Shown: piece after piece, positions 52,740 to 63,202 of the stretch | Numbering within the stretch: position 1 is the stretch's first letter | Layout of the letters: each line of letters starts with the position of its first letter | Origin: Diploptera punctata | Lineage: Eukaryota; Arthropoda; Insecta; Blattodea; Blaberidae | Direction of reading: 5' to 3' | NCBI GenBank assembly: GCA_030220185.1 | Contig: JASPKZ010009889.1 | Span: 1 to 64,000, forward strand | Length of the DNA: 64,000 nt | Notes under the pieces: generated by a model | Seen by the model: the letters and a program-made list of their open reading frames with translations, nothing else | The model's database searches: none | What the model was told of the DNA's origin: nothing | Made by a program: the position numbers and the translations under genes

Positions 52740-53990
52740 AATATGTTTAAAATGTTCATGTGTTTGTACACCATTTTAACAAACATGATTTATTATATGC
52801 CAACATAATTAAAAATAAGTTATCAGTAAGTACTGAAACATTTTTGGAAGAAGAACAATGTGGATTTAGAAAAGGGAGGAGCACTATAGATGCAATATTT
52901 ACCCTGCAACAAATTATGGAAAAAAGGAGAGAATTTAATCTCCCACTGTACATACTATTTATAGATTATGAAAAGGCATATGATAATGTAAACCGAGATA
53001 AACTTTGGCAGATACTGCATGAAGAACATATACACTCACATGTAATACGAGCCATACAAAGCTTATATCAAAATTCTAAAATCAAAATTAAATTACCAGA
53101 TGGAGAAATAACAGAACACATAAACACAGGCAAAGGTGTTCGACAAGGATGTGGACTATCTCCACTCTTATTTAATATATATATTAACAGAATAGTGCAA
53201 GAATGGAAACAAACAGTAAACAGTGGAATTTCAATAACTAGGAATAAAATAATTCAAACAATATTATATGCTGATGATCAAATAATATTATCAGATTCCG
53301 AAGATAGCTTACAAATAGCAGCATATCAATTATTCAAAATTGCCAGCAAATATAATATGAAAATTTCCACATCAAAATCCAAAACAATGGCAATGTGTGG
53401 AAAAAAACATACAACGGGTGAAAATTGAGATTGATGGAAAAATTATAGAACAAGTGTCAGATTTCTCTTACTTAGGAAGTGTATTTGCAGAGTATAAGAG
53501 TGACATTGATTCAAAATTACAAAAATATAATAAAATGAATGGGGTAATACGAAGACATTTTGGTAAACAGATGAGGACAGAGACAAAACTAAGATTACAT
53601 AACGTCACATCAAAAGCTGCTCTAAATACGGAAGTGAAATTTGGATTTAAATAAAAAGAAACTCTCATAAACTTCAAGTAAGCCAAATGCGCTTCTTACG
53701 ATCATTGTTAGGAGTTAATAGACTGGATCACCAAAGGAACACTACTATCAGAGGAAAACTTGGAGTAGCAAGTTTAAATGAAGATATCCAAAGATACCAA
53801 CAAGAATGGAAAAATCATCTGAGAAGAATGGCAAGAAATAGACTTCCAAAATTGGCATTCCAATATACCCCAACTGGACATAGGGACCAAGGAAGACCAA
53901 AACATCGGTGGAAAGATCAAGACCATCTTCGCTAGGTTTACCGTACAGGCCACATGGCCTAAAACGAATTTGTTCATGATGATGATGATG
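52740..53990 (+). pseudogene. LINE reverse transcriptase, 5' truncated
   Basis: Open frame 52760-53428: EEEQCGFRKGRSTIDAIFTL, FIDYEKAYDNVNRDKLWQIL, GVRQGCGLSPLLFNIYIN, TILYADDQIILSDSED (catalytic DD). A shift near 53400 leads to VSDFSYLGSVFAEYKSDID, another near 53650 to MRFLRSLLGVNRLDHQR, WKNHLRRMARNRLPKLAFQY and GRPKHRWKDQ. It ends in a GATGATGATGATG tail at about 53975-53990. It lacks the endonuclease; the clade is not assignable by eye. Confidence 0.85.
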
Positions 53991-54254
53991 ATTTATTATT
54001 TCTTGCTACAGAAAAAACAATAGTGGGTATATTTATTGTTCCTACTGTAGGAAAATAAATCACCTCTTTTCAGGGAGCTACTTCCCGGGCATTCTTACTT
54101 GACACTTGACATTTTTTTTATTTTATTATATTTTTTATATAAAACTTTCCTCATTAGAGGATTGCCACAAGGACAAAGTGATCAGACAATTAATTTTCGA
54201 AATTGATGAAATGCATTTAAAAATTTCAAATTGTAATTTAAGTATATTCTATAA

Positions 54255-54560
54255 AGTAGAAATTTTGTAAATATAGTTTCTTAAAATTGAAATTTATCTT
54301 CTAATGGCAGCGATGGCAATTTTAGAAAGATACACTCTGTCCAAATCTAGGAAATTAAAAAAATTAGCTAAGAATCCTCGTTTAGTACCTCTTGCCCCGA
54401 TCATCAATCCTGTGACAGTTATACTATCTAATTGGTATTTATCTTTGTAATAGTCAACTATTTGACTGATATATGACATTCTTTTCAGAGTCAACTTCCT
54501 CAGGTTGGCTACTATGAGTCTCAAAACGGATTGTGGGATCTAATAGCATACCAATTTTTG
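54255..54560 (-). pseudogene. LINE C-terminal fragment
   Basis: MSYISQIVDYYKDKYQLDSI and TVTGLMIGARGTKRGFLANF, then KIAIAAIRR, a C-terminal domain I know from other insect LINEs. Confidence 0.5.
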
Positions 54561-54764
54561 AAGATGGTCTAAATGCAATAATATTTATTCGTCTATTACT
54601 CTCGTTAACTAATTTAATATTAAAAATATAAAATTAGTACTTGATTAACCAGTCGTCCTCATCTAAAATAAAGTTCTGTTTGAAAACTTTGTCTAGTAGT
54701 TAAAAATATTATGGCCTTTCAAAACAACGTTTCATCTTCTGCATTTCAACTGGTATTATCGCCT

Positions 54765-55400
54765 CACTATGATGGTTGTCCGTTTATATAAAAGCGGGTG
54801 GAGCGACAATGCTTGACAATGATTAACATGCGGAATTATTATAGTGGCGGTAGTGGGCATCTTTGTATTTAATTATATATAATAGCTGCAGAGAAACAAA
54901 GCAAACCGCTGGACAACCATCATAGTTAGGCTACAATACTACTGTGTTGTATAAGTTGTAAGAGTTCAGGTCTGTGGGTGTGTTCTTGTTGAGCAAGTCT
55001 TTATTCTCAGCTTCTTTTAAAATTTCTATGTCTTCTAGGATGCTAATCTTGTTTTGTTATTCTTTCTGTGTAATTTTGACCTAGTATTGTCGATTTTGTC
55101 GAATTGATGACCCTTTTTAGTATATGTTTGGCAAAACTTGATTTTTCTTTGTTATTAATAATTTTTTAATGTTCAGTATATCTTGTGTTAAAATTTCTTG
55201 TTGTTCCACCAATGTAAAACTTATCGCAATTTTGTACCTTAGTTTATAAATGCCTTTATTTTTGTATTTATTTGTTACTTCAATTTTGTTTGATACTGTG
55301 TTGTTGAGTTTATTATTAGTTTTAAAGGTGATTTTTATGGTTTTGTCTTGTTTTTTCATCAAATTAGCTAATTTCACCGTTTCAAAATTGGGAGAGATAT
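54765..55400 (-). pseudogene. PLE fragment, GIY-YIG, degenerate
   Basis: The minus strand 55377-55117 gives KITFKTNNKLNN, NKGIYKLRYKIAISF and NFNT-type sequence, matching the PLE of 10295-11698. A 16-bp inverted repeat ACTATGATGGTTGTCC / GGACAACCATCATAGT (54766-54781, 54914-54929) with TATATAAAAG between may be its terminal region. Confidence 0.6.
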
Positions 55401-55599
55401 TCTGTGCAAAAAAAAATATAAAGGCTTGATTCTCGCAAGGTCTCCACGCTGAACATAGCCATGCTCATCATTTTGTTTAATGAGTGAAACTGAACCAAGT
55501 CACCAGGTAGCATTACCTGTCCAGTGGAGCACTCCTGGTGCATATCGGAGTGCATCGTCTCATGGAGCTCGTGTTTTAATCACTGATCTAGAGTATTTG

Positions 55600-56375
55600 G
55601 AAATCAAGGCAGCATTTGTTAGGACTATTTAACAAATAAGATTAAGCTGCTTACTCAAAAGTCTTTATTTAAATATAGTTGCAGGTATTTTAAAATATTT
55701 GTATATTTAATGTAAACGGCGATGTTTGAAAACAAATCAGAAATGTGAGGTTATGTATATTGACTGCAACTTGATCATATTATTTGTTGCCAAATAGGAT
55801 TGCAATATTGTAAGAATGCACCCTAGTGGAGAAATAATGAAACATATCAAACTGTATATTATAATCAACAATATGGGTTATTAATTTTTTTTTAGTAAAC
55901 GACTCAGTAAAATCTGTGCATTATTTGCTATATTCAATGTATTTGTTGGAGAAAAATAATGCTCTTACCTGTTCAGAATTTAAAAAGGAGGAGCTTTCTT
56001 TATCACAAAAGCAGGAGCTGATAAAGAGAAATGGATAAAGAGTGAGGCGAAACACGACTGTCATTGGATGTAAAACAAAATTAATTTAAACGTGATTGGT
56101 CACTGACTACCATTTGGGACATGAGTTAAATATAGTCATTGTAATTAATTTTATAATAAATAAATACAATTATTATTATAAATTACAAACATTTATAATT
56201 AAGAGTAATACATAATAATAATAATAATAATAATAATTATAACGATAATGGCAATTAGAGGTTGTTATGAATTTTAACATAGCTCCTCATATAATAACTA
56301 ATTCACTGACTCTACTGAATTCAGATTTATAAGGCCACGCAGACAAAGCTCTCTATACTTCCTTATCCCTCAGTA
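55600..56375. other. Intron sequence without recognisable feature
   Basis: AT-rich; an (AAT)n run is near 56213-56240. 55430-55600 has a more GC-rich, repeat-like stretch that I cannot name. Confidence 0.4.
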
Positions 56376-57019
56376 TAATTTACCAGTGGCGGAGCGTCCA
56401 TGTTAGCACTGTTAGCCCAGCTAACACTTTCAAAAGTTAGGATTAAACTCTTTTGATATTTAATTAAAACAAAACATAAAATACCGGATCGAGATACAAC
56501 AATGCATTGATAGTAGTGTAAATGTTGTAAACAATAGTAACTTAATATATATCGTAAGCATTGCATATATACTGTAGCATTCCAATACAATACCATGTGC
56601 TTCAATGTTTTAAATGCCCACACTGTTAGCCAGTTTCCCAAGGCTAACGTGGAAGATGACTATGAGAGTATGTTGCGCACATGCATTCAAGCTCATCGGT
56701 AGTACATCCTGCTCCATTTCAAGCTGGGCCCAATGCTACTCTGTAGCTGCCCTGTTAGCACTCTAGAAACAGCTAACAGCGAGGTTTTAGTTGCTCCGAG
56801 TAAGTCCTCTGTAAATGTAGTGCTTCTGAGCGTATCAAATACAATAATTAAACCACTAGATAAATATTATCAAGGGAGAGGAATGTGCTTGAGTTACTGA
56901 AGACTTGTTAAGTCATCACTTTTCCTGCCGAAGCTTTGTTGAAAAGAAAAATGTTATAAACCAACTCCTACTTTAAATATGATTATAAGTCAAACAAAAA
57001 CAAAAGTATGTCGTGTAAT

Positions 57020-57960
57020 GAAGGACATGAAGGTTTGTATCAACATGACATATGGCTGCAGGAAGTCATGTTCCCTGTTAGCCCTGCCTTCAATTTTCAA
57101 CAGAGAAAAATGTTTGGATAACAAAGGGGGTTTCTGATGTAAATAGTTCAATTTTCAACAGAGAAAAATGTTTGGACAAAAAAGGGGGTTTCTGATGTAA
57201 ATAGTTTTCATGTGCTGAAAAATGTCATGAACTATCTGAAATCCATGTTAACTGTTAAATAGCGAGCGCTACATAATTTTGGAAACGCTAGAACTGAAGA
57301 GTCCCAAAGCTGGGCTAAATTAATATGGATAAGCATAACAAAAAACGTTAAAGCAAACAAGTAAATTATTATATACATTTTAAATTAATATTGGGAAGTA
57401 AACATTATGAGGTTATATCATTAATAGTGAGTGGAGAACATATTTTAATCGACTCACCTCATACATTTTCAAACTTCTTTGATATTGACGGTTTCATACA
57501 ATATCATGTCCTTCTTCAGTCATGGAAGCCATGATATTGTCTGAAACCGTCGGTATCAAAGAAGTTTGAAAATGTATGAGGTGAGTCGATTAAAATATGT
57601 TCTCCACTCACTAATAATAAAATTATTAGTTGCCTAATAGATGCTGTGTGTTTCTTAGCCGAACAAGAGCTGCCATTTAGGGGCCATATAGAAAACTCTG
57701 AATCTAACAAAAAAGGTAGGGCCTAATTATATTGAATTGTTGCACCGTAGGTGAGAAATTAAAAAACAATTTGGAAATTTCTACTGTGTTCGTTGGCACA
57801 TCACACGATGTTCAAAACGACTTAATATATTCTATATCTGCTACTTTATTCAATAAAATGAAACAAGAGATCTCACTCTAAGTATCTCTCCGAGACTACC
57901 GACGATACAGCTCACTTATAAACTCTAGAAACTAGCTGGAAGTGCAGACGAATATCCGTG
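57020..57960 (+). pseudogene. hAT transposase relic (TTF-type zinc finger region)
   Basis: In family order: SIFNREKC and NKGGF (about 57100), KNVMNYLKSM, then after the nested foldback LIDAVCFLAEQELPFRGHIE (about 57635-57695) and FVGTSHDVQNDLIYSISATL (about 57790-57850). A roughly 60-bp tandem duplication (57090-57205) and several stops break it. Removing 57372-57619 and one target copy puts the two halves side by side as expected. Confidence 0.75.
57372..57619. mobile_element. PLE foldback nested in hAT, 9-bp TSD
   Basis: Left tail GGGAAGTAAACATTATGAGGTT (57393-57414), arms about 57425-57510 and 57537-57615, duplication AAATTATTA at 57363-57371 and 57620-57628. The minus strand of the left arm has CTGAAGA, GAAAC and CGTC. 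Confidence 0.85.
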
Positions 57961-58693
57961 TTTTAAAATCATGCATTTATATATTTAATTAACTATTAAT
58001 ATGTCCAACTACCCACTTCCATTTCCTAAGCCCTACACCTATAGTAGATTATTATATTTCATACTCCTAACAATGCATGCTGTTCTTTTTAGAAGTTCAT
58101 TTACTTATTAGAAATAATATAATAAACAATATTCTATCCATATTACTGTAAATAAAACGGCGGCTAATACTTGTCGAAATTCCACGCTCCGCCACTGTAA
58201 TTTACCTCTCTCAAAGTATAGTTAATTTTATTCTCTCACCTCATTCTTGATGTATCTACTGAGCACGTTCCTTCTGGTTTTCCTATAGGAAATTTCTATG
58301 CCCCTCTTTCATTCCAATAACAGTTTTAATTATTTCTCAAAGCTGTTAATACTTTTTAAATGAAATAGTGTCTGTGGTAAGCCATTTTAAATTTAATTTA
58401 AAGAATTTCCACAATCTTTAATTCCATAAAAAATTAATTAGATGATGAGTATGTATCTCATAATTTTGTCTCATACCATAATTTTTTTTTATTATCATAA
58501 TATTATATGCAAAAATTATTATATAACTATTATGAGTGAGTTTGTACATATATATTGCAGCAATGATTTTATTGCCAACTTTAAACATAAAATATCTGAA
58601 TTTTTATACAATGTATAACTTGGGGTAAAATAAGTGCATGGAAATAAAAATGAAACACTCTATTAATTAGTATAAAAATAATTTAATACTAAC

Positions 58694-58823
58694 CAATGAG
58701 CTGCAAATGGCCTACATAAATCCAAATGGAATGGAAGATGCCTCAGGTCACGCAATCTAACTGCTGCTTCTATGTATACAAAAAGTAACCATAGTATAAT
58801 TGTAGGGAGGCAAACACCTTTTT
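58694..58823 (-). CDS. macoilin: Macoilin internal exon (N-terminal membrane region)
   Basis: Most 5' macoilin exon in the window. Acceptor TTGCAG|AA at 58824; donor TTG|GTTAG at 58693. It encodes KGVCLPTIILWLLFVYIEAA, then VRLRDLRHLPFHLDLCRPFA and AH, including one hydrophobic transmembrane segment. It enters with two bases, so the previous exon ends with one (Glu expected); that exon is not in the window. It leaves with TG, joined to T of the next exon to give Cys. Confidence 0.95.
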
Positions 58824-58974
58824 CTGCAATTAAAATAACATTACAATAATTAATGTGAACTGAACTATTAAATTACAATTCTGTACAGGTGAAATAAGTG
58901 TACCTTGACAATTTTATTATTAATTTAACACTTCTCATTGAAGGATAAATTATATTTTGAAGAGAAAAATTTTC

Positions 58975-59047
58975 GCCTAGACTGAGACTCGAACCCGGGA
59001 CCCTTGGATTTCCGGGCCAAGTGCTCTACCAACTGAGCTACCGAGGC
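58975..59047 (-). other. tRNA-like module
   Basis: Same GCCTCGG...CTAGGC module; CAAGGGTCCCGGGTTCGAGTC with intact B box. Confidence 0.7.
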
Positions 59048-59325
59048 GAGTTGCGATCTAGATGCAAATTTTTCTCTTATATACGTTGTAATTCCCTCGT
59101 GCCAAATGCATGAAACCGTAGCTTCTATCTTTGCAAGTGTTAAAATTAATAATAAAATAGTCAATAGAAGCCCTACTGGCTTTATAAAGTAGTGTTAAAT
59201 TCCCAATAAATGTCTTCTTAACTAAGAAGCCGCCATTTGCAAAGATAGAAGCTACGGTTTCATGCATTTGGCACGAGGGAATTACAATGTATATAAGAGA
59301 AAAATTTGCGTCTAGATTGCAACTC

Positions 59326-59398
59326 GCCTCGGTAGCTCAGTTGGTAGAGCACTTGGCCCGGAAAGCCAATGGTCCCGGGTTCGAGTCTCGGTCTAGGC
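59326..59398 (+). other. tRNA-like module
   Basis: Same module with CCAATGG in place of CCAAGG in the anticodon stem, weakening it. Confidence 0.7.
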
Positions 59399-59629
59399 AA
59401 AAAATTTTCTCTTCAAAATATAATTTATCCTTCAACGAGAAGTGTTAAATTAATAATAAAATCGTCAATAGAAACCCTACTGGCTTTATAAAGTAGTGTT
59501 AAATTCCCAATAAATGTCTTCTTAACTAAGAAGCCGCCATTTGCAAAGATAGAAGCTACGGTTTCATGCATTTGGCATGAGGGAATTACAACGTATATAA
59601 GAGAAAAATTTGCGTCTAGATCGCAACTC

Positions 59630-59702
59630 GCCTCGGTAGCTCAGTTGGTAGAGCACTTGGCCCGGAAAGCCAAGGGTCCTGGGTTCGAGTCTCGGTCTAG
59701 GC
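59630..59702 (+). other. tRNA-like module
   Basis: Same module, GGTCCTGGGTTCGAGTCTCG; the array is cut 22 bases after it. Confidence 0.7.
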
Positions 59703-59817
59703 AAAAATTTTTCTCTTCAAAATATAAGTGTACCTTGTTCATTTTTACATAAGTTTTTTTTTGTATTTACATATTATTTACTAATGTGCAAATAGTATGT
59801 CATTTAAAAATACAATA

Positions 59818-60190
59818 GGAAGTAACATTATGAGATATATATACAGTCAATATGCCCATTTCACCAATTAATGTTTTAAAATGGTCAACAAGTTTCCACA
59901 GCCAAGCTGTCATTCTCAAGACCAGATACTGACTGAAGACAAAATTGATAATAAATAAATAAACAACTAGTTTGTTTTTAACTGAATTTGTTTATTTATT
60001 TATTATCAATTTTGTCTTCAGTCAATATCTGGTCTTGAGAATAGTTTGTTTTTAACTGAATTTGTTTATTTATTTATTATCAATTTTGTCTTCAGTCAAT
60101 ATCTGGTCTTGAGAATGACAGCTTGGCTGTGGAAACTTGTTGACCATTTTAAAACATTAATTGGTGAAATGGGCATATTGACTGTATATA
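59818..60190. mobile_element. Foldback with internal 72-bp tandem duplication
   Basis: Left tail-like GGAAGTAACATTATGAG (59818-59834). Arms 59836-59960 and about 60073-60190. The right arm's inner part (TAGTTTGTTTTTAACTGAAT to CTGGTCTTGAGAA) is duplicated in tandem. CTGAAGA is present, but no GAAAC follows. Confidence 0.7.
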
Positions 60191-60232
60191 TATTTTAATA
60201 TTTTATCACCAAGAAGATTACTTGTGTATTAA

Positions 60233-60390
60233 ATAACATTATGAGGTTTTACTTAATAATAAGTCAGGTCTGCTTAATTTTTATCTCTTATCGTTGTTTC
60301 TGTTAGGCATGTTTCAAGACACATTTGTCTAACAGAAAAAAACAATATTGAGGTAAGAATTAAACAGATCAAACTTATTATTAGTGTGTC
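60233..60390. mobile_element. Small PLE-type foldback
   Basis: Left tail AATAACATTATGAGGTTTTAC (60233-60253), loose arms 60255-60330 and about 60325-60385, right tip CAATATTGAGGTAAGAATT. Confidence 0.6.
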
Positions 60391-60399
60391 ATTGTTGAT

Positions 60400-61285
60400 T
60401 ACATTAGACATAGAGTGTGATTCAATTAGATGCATAAATTATAGGAGTTTATAGAGGAGATAAAAACATGGCAAATCCAATCTCTACCGACAAACTTTCA
60501 CATATTGTTCAGGGATGTTTTCTGAGTGTTTTGATAAAAGGAATCTATGTTCTCTCCAGTGGCTCATTACCAAATAATTTCATTATTTTGATTTTAAATT
60601 CAACCACCTTTATATCTATTTACTCATAATATGATTCTTTCCAAATAAAACACAACCTTTGATGTAGTAGAGCGTGGTTACATTACAGGCTTGTATTCTG
60701 CTCTGTTCTGTCTCAGCTCTTCTTTCCGATAGTATACTATTTTTAAAACCGGATATTTACCCATATTTAATAATAATAGGGGTTACTTCATTTTACATAT
60801 ATCTTTAATATTTAAATTTTTATATTCAAGGAAAATCAGTTAAAATGTCATAAATATGAATATTGAGAAATTCATATTTTTTATATCACATAAAAAAGTG
60901 TAATTGAATAAGTTACTGTTGAGAATATTATGTGGTACTGAAAAGTTCTAGAATCAGTTAAGAATTTTAAAGGAGTTTGAAATAGCAACTGCCACATTTA
61001 CTTTGAAGTGATTGGATAACTTGGATGTGAGTCAACCAATAGCACTCATAGGCCAGGTTGGTTAACCAATCAGATTTGAATGCCTTAACTGGAATAGTGG
61101 ATTGTGGGAAGGAGATCCTTCTCAAACTGAACATTGCACTGGAAGATGTCATGGCGACAAGTCCTACACTGTAATGGCCGCATGATTTTTCAATATTGAG
61201 CACAAATGTATTAATAATTTAAAGAATAGTGTACCATATTACTACATATAGTTTAAAATATATGTGCAGTGAAATTAAGATTTGT
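60400..61285. other. Intron or upstream sequence without recognisable feature
   Basis: No gene or known repeat seen; a moderately GC-rich stretch at 61010-61160 is unassigned. Confidence 0.4.
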
Positions 61286-61292
61286 ATTGTAT

Positions 61293-61690
61293 TGTATTGT
61301 AAGCCTATATTTTTCCCTTTACAGAGATTTAGGCGCTCTCCCCCTACACGGAAGAATTTGAACCATATTAATTTAGTTACACTTGTTTTCGTATAGATGT
61401 CATTTTAAGTGGTCCGTGGTCAGCGTTCCGCCTCATACTGACATCTAGGAAACCAAGGTAGTACTAGGACGGGAAAATTCGGTAAATTTTGCTTAGAGGC
61501 CTTTTCATTCAGGCTTAAGGATTTTTTACGAGCCTGAAAATCTTCAGACTCGGGACCCACAGCTTAAAGTCCCTCCCGGAGGACTTGCCCCTTGGATTTT
61601 TCCATCCTAAAAAATCCATCGACCCCGGCCGGGTTTGAACCCGCGACCCTCGGGACCAGAGGCAAGGAGCATAACCACTAGTCCACCGAT
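61293..61690 (-). repeat. tRNA-derived SINE, family C (best copy)
   Basis: Minus-strand head GGTGGACTAGTGGTTATGCT (A box), GGGTCGCGGGTTCAAACCCG (B box), then the full body of 15131-15480. Confidence 0.8.
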
Positions 61691-62084
61691 AAAATAATAA
61701 ATTTTGAATAACATTATTTGTGAAAATTATGTCACCAATCGTAATTAGCACCACCATAACAATGGTAAAAAGATAGCTGATAAAAAAGCGGAGGAATACA
61801 AGTTTCATAGTAATTTAAAATAACTAAATGCGTGAATAAATGCAGAAACTACATTTTTTAAAATTACTTGGTATTTTTATTTGAGTAAAAATCATTTTTT
61901 TTAGTTTTCCTTCCATTCCCCTGAAGGGAACCTCATAATCCGTGGCAAACTGAATTGAGTCCAACTACCCATTGATACTACAAAAAAAAACGGTAGTTGG
62001 CAACAACATCTCCTTCTTTAAGATACAACCATCTACTCTATTTTGTAGTACATTGATAATGATATAGCATGGATAACTTTACTT

Positions 62085-63195
62085 ATGCAGAATCATCCGA
62101 TATACATCTTGTCTACGGTTTCACTTAATGCAATGGAAGAGCAGCATGATGCTATGCAGTGTTTCTGCTGTGACAGCAATTCCAGCTGTAGAAACTGCAA
62201 GAAATCAGGTCTTTTGCTGTTAATATGCATATTACTAGCTGTGAAATAAATTTCGAAACACCAGATCTTGAAGAGGATGTTGTAAATGCAGTGTTTGATA
62301 ACCTTGCAAGCCATAGTCATCATAGCAATTAAATTAATCGTGATTTCTTCTTACCTCATACATCTATGTTTTTTTAAACAAAGCACTGCAGTATCAGCGA
62401 CCATCGTCACCATCCTCAGCTGTTTTTACATCAGTCATTTTTTTCTTTTGCTGGTAATTATCCAAACTGCCATCTGGTGTTCTTTTGAAGGAATTATTTT
62501 CTAAACTGCCATCTGTTGTATTCTTCAAAAATACAACAGATGGCAGTTTAGAAAATGATTCCTTAAAAAGAACAAGATGGCAGTTTAAAAAATAATTCCT
62601 TCAAAAGAACACCAGATGACAGTTTGGATAATTATTGGGAAAAGAAAAAATTGACAGTCGTGAAAACAGCTGAGGATGGTGACGATGGTCGCTGATACTG
62701 CAGTGCTGTGTTAAAAAAACATGGAAGTATGAGGTAAGAAAAAATCACGATTCATCTAATTCCTATGAATTAAACCTCATAATGTTAAAAATTCCCAAAT
62801 TTATTATATAAACATAGTCATCATATTGCATGAGAGATGAATGTAAACCAAGCAACTGCTTTGAGGGTCTTACATGAGCAGCAATTGCATCTGTATCATT
62901 CACAGAGAGTCCAGGCATTGCAATCAGCAAACTTTCCATGTCAAGTATAGTTTGCTAATTGGTTCTTGGAGGAATGTGCAGATAACAATATTTTCCTGCT
63001 ATAAAATTGTACACAGATGAGGCAATGTTTATTAGAGAAAGCATGTTCAACAGTCAGAATAGCCATATCTGGGAGTATGAAAATCCACATGCTGTGTTGC
63101 ATTGTGACCACGATCAGACATTCTCTGTGAATGTATGGGCTGCTATTGTTAACGATTACACAGACCTGCAAATTAATTTTTTTTTGTGGCACAGG
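62085..63195 (+). pseudogene. Mariner-related transposase relic (DUF4817-type), split by a foldback
   Basis: Broken frames in family order: DIHLVYGFT and LYAVF-like N-terminus (about 62098-62170), FAVNMHITS (about 62215), PDLEEDVVNAVFDNLASHSHH (about 62260-62322), then beyond the foldback AREMNVNQATALRVLHEQQL (about 62830-62890), HSQRVQALQSANFP, YTDEAMFIRESMFNSQNSHI (about 63010-63070; first catalytic Asp) and FSVNVWAAIVNDY. The remaining catalytic part is missing. Confidence 0.75.
62325..62812. mobile_element. PLE foldback nested in a transposase relic, 13-bp TSD
   Basis: Duplication CATAGTCATCATA at 62312-62324 and 62813-62825. Arms about 62333-62530 and 62528-62760 with a tip-to-tip centre near 62523; tail AACCTCATAATGTTAAAAATTCC on the right (62773-62795). 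Internal short repeats (ACTGCCATCTG) occur several times in each arm. Confidence 0.88.
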
Positions 63196-63202
63196 GTTTA
63201 AA

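Larger units (their letters stand above)
56384..58197 (+). mobile_element. hAT element with 8-bp TSD
   Basis: 1814 bp between CAGTGGCGGAGCGT and ACGCTCCGCCACTG terminal inverted repeats. The perfect 8-bp duplication TAATTTAC is at 56376-56383 and 58198-58205, the size typical of hAT elements. It contains a nested PLE foldback at 57372-57619. Confidence 0.93.
58908..59723. mobile_element. tRNA-like module array, 14-bp TSD
   Basis: One minus-strand module (58975-59047), then two plus-strand modules (59326-59398, 59630-59702) exactly 304 bp apart. The strand switch is near 59137. The perfect duplication ATAAGTGTACCTTG lies at 58894-58907 and 59724-59737, so the whole 816-bp inverted/tandem composite arrived as one insertion. 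Confidence 0.88.

Noticed and set aside
62100..62230. Cys-rich peptide (CFCCDSNSSCRNCKKSG)
   Set aside because: It is an out-of-frame reading of the DUF4817-type transposase relic; the correct frame gives FAVNMHITS and PDLEEDV.
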